DNA of 14,860 nt from an uncultured Christensenella sp. GTDB taxonomy: Bacteria; Bacillota; Clostridia; Christensenellales; Pumilibacteraceae. Positions 13,146-14,860 of the stretch are shown one piece after another; position 1 is the stretch's first letter; every line of letters begins with the position of its first letter. The stretch covers positions 1 to 14,860 of the forward strand of contig CAJUBY010000043.1 in assembly GCA_910585055.1 (NCBI GenBank). Direction: 5' to 3'. Made by a program: the position numbers and the translations under genes. Below the pieces are notes generated by a model that made no database searches, was not told the DNA's origin, and saw nothing but the letters and a program-made list of their open reading frames with translations.

Positions 13146-14282
13146 ATGAATTATTTATTGTATTTGTCGGCACCGCTATTTGCGGTCGCCGTGCTCGCAT
13201 TCTATTACTTCTATATTTGTCGTGCCGTAAAAACATCGGAGCTTTTAAACATAGAGACCCGTAATGTCAAAGCCGCAATACTGTTGTTTTCGGCGTGTTT
13301 TGCAGTACTTTGTTCGTCGGTATTCGGTCTCGGTGCTATATTCTCGCTACACCTGATGATTGTAGCGGCGATCTTACGGGTCGTGAATTTCACGGTCAAA
13401 ACGATCGCCGGATCAAGATATAAATACGGTATGAAGCTGTGGAAAAAACTTTACGGGAGCGGAGCGTTACAGATAGCGATTTCGGCGGCAGTTATATTGT
13501 ACGGCTGTATCAACATGTATAATGTGGTACGTACCGATGTCACGGTATATACCGATAAAAATATCCGCAGCCGTGGATATACCGTGGCGCTCATAGCGGA
13601 CGTGCATTACGGGGTTTCGTTAGACGCCGATCGATTACGGGGTATTTGCGAAGAAATAAACAAATTAAATACGGATATAACGGTACTGTGCGGAGATATA
13701 GTCGACGAGAATACTACCGAATCGGACATGCACGAAGTGTTTGAGATCCTAGGCGGGATCAAAAGTACATTCGGTGTATTTTACGTTTACGGCAATCATG
13801 ACCGTCAACCTTATACGGAAGATAAAACGTTCACCGAATCCGAACTGTATGCGGCTGTTACCGAAAACGGTATAAGAATATTGCGCGACGAAACGTACCG
13901 CATAAACGGCGAGTTGACCGTGGTCGGCAGGGAAGACATGTCGAACCAAAGTAAATACGGCAGAAAACCGATATCGGAACTTTTGGCGACGGTGGATAAA
14001 ACCGATTTTATTCTGACTTTGGATCATCAGCCGCGCGAGTTTAAAGAAAACGGTTCTGCCGGAACGGACCTGTTACTTTCGGGTCATACTCACGGCGGTC
14101 AGATTTGGCCGGCTAATTATGTCTTCGATTGGTTTGGGTTTAACGATGCAGTGTACGGCTACACCAAGATAAACGCCACGACGGGCGCGTTTGTTACTTC
14201 GGGATTGGCCGGATGGGGCTTCCCCGTAAAAACAAGCGCGCCGGCAGAGTACGCCGTAATTCGGATACAGCCGGCAAAGTGA
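13146..14282 (+). CDS. Membrane-anchored metallophosphoesterase, YkuE type
   Basis: A 378-residue protein. The first ~130 residues hold about four membrane helices (MNYLLYLSAPLFAVAVLAFY, then an AILLFSACFAVL segment, LHLMIVAAILRVV, and QIAISAAVILYGCI). They are followed by a calcineurin-like phosphoesterase domain. Metal-binding motifs are complete: IADVHYG (Asp152, His154), CGDIVDE (Asp184), GNHD (Asn217, His218), DHQP (His near residue 284) and GHTHGG (His314, His316). The enzyme is anchored with its domain outside, as in YkuE-like proteins and the UDP-sugar or phospholipid head-group hydrolases; the exact substrate cannot be told. ATG 13146 has GGAGA upstream. It is a single-gene unit, divergent from spmAB. 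No clear terminator follows; a short hairpin TACGG/CCGTA occurs at about 14334-14350 without a T-run. Confidence 0.9.
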   Translation: MNYLLYLSAPLFAVAVLAFYYFYICRAVKTSELLNIETRNVKAAILLFSACFAVLCSSVFGLGAIFSLHLMIVAAILRVVNFTVKTIAGSRYKYGMKLWKKLYGSGALQIAISAAVILYGCINMYNVVRTDVTVYTDKNIRSRGYTVALIADVHYGVSLDADRLRGICEEINKLNTDITVLCGDIVDENTTESDMHEVFEILGGIKSTFGVFYVYGNHDRQPYTEDKTFTESELYAAVTENGIRILRDETYRINGELTVVGREDMSNQSKYGRKPISELLATVDKTDFILTLDHQPREFKENGSAGTDLLLSGHTHGGQIWPANYVFDWFGFNDAVYGYTKINATTGAFVTSGLAGWGFPVKTSAPAEYAVIRIQPAK

Positions 14283-14402
14283 ACGGTCATGGTATGTGCG
14301 GAAGGGTAGATAACGGTCGGCAATTATTGGATTTACGGATTTTTACCGTACACCCAGTATATAAAAAGTGCCGGCTGCCTATTAAAATATCTGTCAATAC
14401 GC

Positions 14403-14431
14403 TTGACAAAAAATTCGGAACATGTTAAACT
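14403..14431 (+). promoter_or_regulatory. Promoter of tRNA-Glu
   Basis: TTGACA (14403-14408), 17 bases, TAAACT (14426-14431), with the tRNA beginning 13 bases later. The perfect -35 box compensates for the weaker -10 box. Confidence 0.6.
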
Positions 14432-14444
14432 TATTTTCGGTCGT

Positions 14445-14519
14445 GGCCCCATGGTCAAGCGGTTAAGACATCACCCTTTCACGGTGAAATCATGGGTTCG
14501 AGTCCCGTTGGGGTCACCA
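14445..14519 (+). tRNA. tRNA-Glu (anticodon UUC)
   Basis: A complete 75-base tRNA with encoded CCA. Acceptor arms GGCCCCA and TGGGGTC pair (one G-U). The D loop carries AAGCGGTTAAGAC. The anticodon arm is TCACC-CTTTCAC-GGTGA with anticodon TTC, and the T loop is GGTTCGAGTCC. It is followed directly by its terminator. Confidence 0.97.
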
Positions 14520-14525
14520 AGAGCG

Positions 14526-14561
14526 AATAAATCCGAACACTCCCGTTCGGGTTTATTTTTT
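14526..14561 (+). terminator. Terminator of tRNA-Glu
   Basis: AATAAA-T-CCGAAC and GTTCGG-G-TTTATT form a 13-bp stem (one T-G pair) with a 6-base loop, followed by a run of T. It starts 7 bases after the CCA of tRNA-Glu. Confidence 0.85.
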
Positions 14562-14596
14562 ATGCAAACTAAACCGCTTGCTATGCAAGAGGTTTC

Positions 14597-14756
14597 CATA
14601 CGACATGGGAATGCAACTATCATTTAGTATTTGTGCCCAAATTCATACGTTAAGCGATGTACGGGGAGTAAAAAGCCGATATAGGAAAGATATTAAGAGT
14701 TCTACACGCATAGAAAGAAGAGGAAATTAGAAGCGCATGTGTGCGAAGACCATATG
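14597..14756 (+). pseudogene. tnpA: IS200/IS605-type TnpA transposase, degenerate remnant
   Basis: TnpA is the single-tyrosine HUH transposase of the IS200/IS605 group. In one frame from 14597 the text reads HTTWECNYHLVFVPKFIR, stop, AMYGE, stop, KADIGKILRVL, HA, stop, KEEEI. After a shift at 14729 it continues EAHVCEDHM. This follows the N-terminal half of IS200 transposases: the 'W-x-C-x-Y-H-x-V-F-x-P-K' opening, the 'Y-G-x-x-K-A-D-I-G-K-I-L-R' helix, and the 'E-A-H-x-x-x-D-H-x-H-M' stretch with the HUH histidines. Here the second histidine codon is lost. The C-terminal half with the catalytic tyrosine is not recognisable before the window ends. The gene is plainly dead. From 14777 an ATG frame (MYKKLSQPEMTEKQ...) stays open to the edge, but with no ribosome site I cannot call it a gene. 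Confidence 0.75.
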
Positions 14757-14860
14757 CAATATGCGGTAAAAGACTTATGTATAAAAAACTTTCGCAACCC
14801 GAAATGACAGAAAAACAGACATACAAAATGAACGAAACATCGGAATATTCCAAGATCTCT

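Noticed and set aside
14403..14627. 74-codon plus-strand frame over tRNA-Glu
   Set aside because: It reads through the tRNA and its terminator; no ribosome site.

Overview
The window looks like chromosomal DNA from an uncultured, spore-forming Firmicute of the Clostridia type. The evidence is SpmA/SpmB spore-maturation genes, strong GGAG ribosome sites, sigma-A promoters with 17-base spacers, U-tract terminators and tRNAs with encoded CCA. The species cannot be named from the sequence. Composition is mosaic: positions 1 to about 5100 and the last ~300 bases are A+T-rich and hold accessory or decaying genes, while about 5400 to 14400 is richer in G+C and holds ordinary core genes.

Left part (1-1185). 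The first 26 codons of a GNAT acetyltransferase leave the left edge on the minus strand. Next is a DUF3592-type membrane protein gene whose start is separated from its body by two one-base contractions in homopolymers. A gene-free stretch follows, with a tandem repeat and an inverted repeat.

Restriction-modification cassette (1117-5088). One promoter with a palindrome at its start point drives four overlapping genes: a small HTH protein, a C5-cytosine methyltransferase, a PD-(D/E)XK endonuclease with a DUF3883-like C-terminus, and a second C5-cytosine methyltransferase. The next gene begins inside the end of the second methyltransferase and is a wrecked Vsr mismatch endonuclease (frameshift, internal deletion, nonsense codon). 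Two C5 methyltransferases around one nuclease suggest an asymmetric target with one enzyme per strand; this is inference. The cassette stops close to the 3' end of a tRNA-Ser(UGA) gene.

Core part (5130-14560). tRNA-Ser is followed by a TetR regulator, a MacB/LolD-type ABC ATPase and a large FtsX-type permease, probably one efflux operon with a near-consensus promoter. A shared bidirectional terminator separates it from a minus-strand YjzC-like small protein. A MATE efflux gene follows, whose ~125-base leader carries an attenuator and looks like a riboswitch, possibly guanidine-IV (mepA type). Then come an uncharacterised helical protein and spmB/spmA, both on the minus strand. spmA has a sigma-E-like -10 element almost abutting its start codon. 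Divergent from spmA is a membrane-anchored YkuE-type phosphoesterase, then tRNA-Glu(UUC) with its own promoter and terminator.

Right edge (14597-14860). A degenerate IS200/IS605-type TnpA transposase fragment is readable across several stops and a frameshift. I found no CRISPR array, integrase, intact insertion sequence or replication origin. The points most worth checking are the MATE leader RNA, the two-methyltransferase cassette with its broken Vsr, and the DUF3592 homopolymer frameshifts.
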